Assembly: GCF_003426735.1 (NCBI RefSeq)
Contig: NZ_QVON01000008.1
Location: 62,001 to 126,000 of the forward strand
Direction of reading: 5' to 3'
DNA length: 64,000 nucleotides
From: Arenibacter sp. P308M17
Lineage (GTDB): Bacteria; Bacteroidota; Bacteroidia; Flavobacteriales; Flavobacteriaceae
The stretch's first letter is position 1, and the number at the start of each line of letters is the position of its first letter. This document shows, one piece after another, positions 62,458 through 64,000 of this stretch. The notes below the pieces were generated by a model that saw only the letters and a list, made by a program, of their open reading frames with translations, was not told the DNA's origin and did not search any database. The position numbers were made by a program, and so were the translations under genes.

Positions 62458-63915
62458 ATGTCAAAAATAGTCATTCTGGGTGCTGGAATCTCAGGTCATG
62501 TGGCCGCAGCGCACCTCCGTAGAAAACTATCCAAGGAACACGAAGTTTTAGTGGTCTCCCCCAATAGCAATTACCAATGGATCCCTTCCAATATTTGGAT
62601 AGGAATTGGAAGAATGGAACCAAAGGATATTATCTTTCCTTTGGCCCCACTTTACAAAAAGAAAAAAATAGGGTATATGCAGGCAAAGGTGGTCACTTTT
62701 CATCCCGAAGGGGATAAGGAAGTGGAAAAACCTTTTGTTATGGTGGAATATGTTACGGAGGACCAAAAAGGGAAACAGGAAAAGGTTACCTACGATTATC
62801 TGATCAATGCAACAGGTCCCAAACTGGCCTTTGATATGACGGAGGGTCTGGTACCTGGCACCAACAAGGCCTATTCTGTTTGTACCTACCATCACGCCAA
62901 CCAGGCTTGGAAAGCTCTTGATGATTTGATACAGCAGATGAAACAAGGTAAAAAGGCCAAAATATTGATTGGTACCGGCCATGCCAAGTCTACCTGCCAA
63001 GGTGCTGCTTTTGAGTACATTTTAAATGTAGAACAAGAATTAAGACGGCATAAGGTCCGGGATATGGCAGAATTGGTCTGGATTGCCAACGAGCCGCAAT
63101 TGGGGGATTTTGGAATGGATGGGATGCTTTTGAGCTACGGCAACAACATCATGAAGTCGAGCGAAATGGTAGAAATGGTTTTTGAAGACCGTGGCATAAA
63201 ATGGATCATTGGTGCCGGGGTAAATAAAATTGAAGATGGATTGGCTCACTATGAAACCTTGGATGGGGAATACCATAGGGAAACATACGATTTTGCGATG
63301 TTGATTCCTGCTTTTTCGGGCCATGGCTTTAAGGCCTTTGATAAGAGTGGCCAAGATATTACGGAAAAATTGTTCAAAGGTTTTATGATCGTAGATGCCG
63401 ACTATACCCCTAAACCCTATGAGGAATGGTCCGTTCAGGATTGGCCGGAGACCTATCAAAATCCTTCCTATCCCAATATATTTGCCCCGGGCATAGCTTT
63501 TGCGCCCCCGCATGCCATATCAAAACCCAGGGTAAGCAAAAATGGTACGGCTATTTCTCCATCGCCTCCACGAACGGGGATGCCGTCCGGCATAACCGCA
63601 AAGTTGGTGGCCGACAATATTATAGATACCATAAAGAATGGCAAGACCTCCCTACATCACCGGGGCTCCATGGGCAATATGGGTGCCGCATGTATAGCCT
63701 CTGCAGGTTATGGGATGACCAAGGGAAGCGGTATTAGTATAACCACTTTTCCCATAGTCCCGGATTATAATAAGTATCCCGATACCCAAGGACGGCAATT
63801 GGGGAAAACCTTCGGAGAAATTGGTTTGGCGGGCCATTGGCTTAAGTTGGCTTTACACTATGCCTTTTTGTATAAGGCCAAAATGAAACCTTTTTGGTGG
63901 TTGATTCCGGAATAA
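62458..63915 (+). CDS. SQR-like NAD(P)/FAD-dependent oxidoreductase (sulfide:quinone reductase family)
   Basis: This 485-residue flavoprotein has an N-terminal FAD Rossmann motif GAGISG (8-13), a second motif around GTGHAKS, and the FAD-binding C-terminal IFAPGIAFAPPHAISKPRVSKNG. Three cysteines sit where sulfide:quinone reductases have redox or structural cysteines: Cys142 (SVCTYHH), Cys180 (STCQGAAFEY) and Cys412 (GAACIASAGYG). It probably oxidises sulfide to persulfide/sulfur and reduces quinone. The amphipathic C-terminus (WLKLALHYAFLYKAKMKPFWWL) would hold it on the membrane. An upstream TTG (62416) would add 14 non-conserved residues, so the ATG at 62458 is preferred. Confidence 0.87.
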   Translation: MSKIVILGAGISGHVAAAHLRRKLSKEHEVLVVSPNSNYQWIPSNIWIGIGRMEPKDIIFPLAPLYKKKKIGYMQAKVVTFHPEGDKEVEKPFVMVEYVTEDQKGKQEKVTYDYLINATGPKLAFDMTEGLVPGTNKAYSVCTYHHANQAWKALDDLIQQMKQGKKAKILIGTGHAKSTCQGAAFEYILNVEQELRRHKVRDMAELVWIANEPQLGDFGMDGMLLSYGNNIMKSSEMVEMVFEDRGIKWIIGAGVNKIEDGLAHYETLDGEYHRETYDFAMLIPAFSGHGFKAFDKSGQDITEKLFKGFMIVDADYTPKPYEEWSVQDWPETYQNPSYPNIFAPGIAFAPPHAISKPRVSKNGTAISPSPPRTGMPSGITAKLVADNIIDTIKNGKTSLHHRGSMGNMGAACIASAGYGMTKGSGISITTFPIVPDYNKYPDTQGRQLGKTFGEIGLAGHWLKLALHYAFLYKAKMKPFWWLIPE

Positions 63916-63946
63916 AAGCTGTTTCCAATAACGATAGGGACGCCAT

Positions 63947-64000
63947 ATGGCAATTACAAAACCCATTAACCCAAAAATCAAGAATATGACACGCAGAATA
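63947..64000 (+). CDS. Possible 5' end of a further gene (cut by window edge)
   Basis: An open frame starts at ATG 63947 (or at ATG 63986 in the same frame) and runs off the right edge after 18 codons (MAITKPINPKIKNMTRRI). It follows the SQR-like gene by 31 bp on the same strand, so it could be cotranscribed. Too little is visible to name a function. Confidence 0.3.
   Translation, partial: MAITKPINPKIKNMTRRI

Overview
The window looks like a chromosomal segment of a marine member of the Bacteroidota, most likely a flavobacterium (Arenibacter/Maribacter/Zobellia-like; the genus is a guess). The evidence is two SusC/SusD pairs, an ECF sigma/FecR system, SusC proteins with carboxypeptidase-regulatory-like and STN domains, many lipoprotein and Tat leaders, three formylglycine-type sulfatases, and AT-rich leaders with almost no Shine-Dalgarno sequences. 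No rRNA, tRNA, CRISPR array or transposase gene was found.

Layout. (1) About 1-18.0 kb, plus strand: a polysaccharide utilisation locus (PUL) with a sensor-regulator cut by the left edge, SusC, SusD, a two-LamG surface lipoprotein, two tandem GH144 enzymes, a GH43-like enzyme, a GH3 beta-glucosidase and a sulfatase. GH144 plus GH3 points to beta-1,2-glucan as the backbone. (2) About 18.0-28.5 kb: a second PUL on the minus strand (two sulfatases, SusD, SusC with an STN domain, FecR) with a divergent ECF sigma gene. (3) 28.6-30.6 kb: a LytTR response regulator and a LytS-type histidine kinase. (4) 31.2-44.2 kb: ten plus-strand genes, nearly all exported or membrane bound: an HGSNAT-like acyltransferase, a propeller/cytochrome c protein, an SMP-30-like lipoprotein, an amidohydrolase/deacetylase, a Tat-exported SelA/DgaE-like PLP enzyme with an extra C-terminal domain, a Tat-exported RidA, an exported RraA-like protein, a SnoaL-like lipoprotein, a BASS-type transporter and a second cytochrome c protein with a dehydrogenase-like propeller. 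(5) 44.2-51.5 kb, minus strand: a Gfo/Idh/MocA oxidoreductase, two DHDPS/NAL-fold proteins (one divergent), a large GH20/GH67-like lipoprotein, a SUMF1-fold protein lacking the maturase cysteines, and an alpha/alpha-toroid-like protein. (6) 52.1-64.0 kb, plus strand: rhodanese, a two-heme cytochrome, a TetR/TolC/HlyD/ABC exporter operon, a LOG-family protein and a sulfide:quinone-reductase-like flavoprotein.

Working together. Regions 1 and 2 look like glycan capture and depolymerisation systems; the sulfatases would remove sulfate or related esters. Region 4 reads like a periplasmic catabolic pathway: deacetylase/amidohydrolase, PLP-dependent ammonia lyase, imine deaminase and RraA-type aldolase, with a transporter for the product and c-type cytochromes for electrons. 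I regard this as the best candidate for an undescribed system. Region 6 couples sulfur handling (rhodanese and the SQR-like protein share an almost identical upstream 21-bp motif) with a YbhGFSR-type exporter.

Non-coding structure is unusually rich. There are five copies of a GC-rich hairpin repeat, each just upstream of a start codon and always in the sense orientation. Two related hairpins with covarying stems flank the sigma and response-regulator genes. Three nested inverted-repeat elements share an inner TCGAGCGcAGTCGAGA-type arm, and a short remnant of the amidohydrolase gene lies downstream of it. All functional calls are by eye from sequence motifs; no database search was run.
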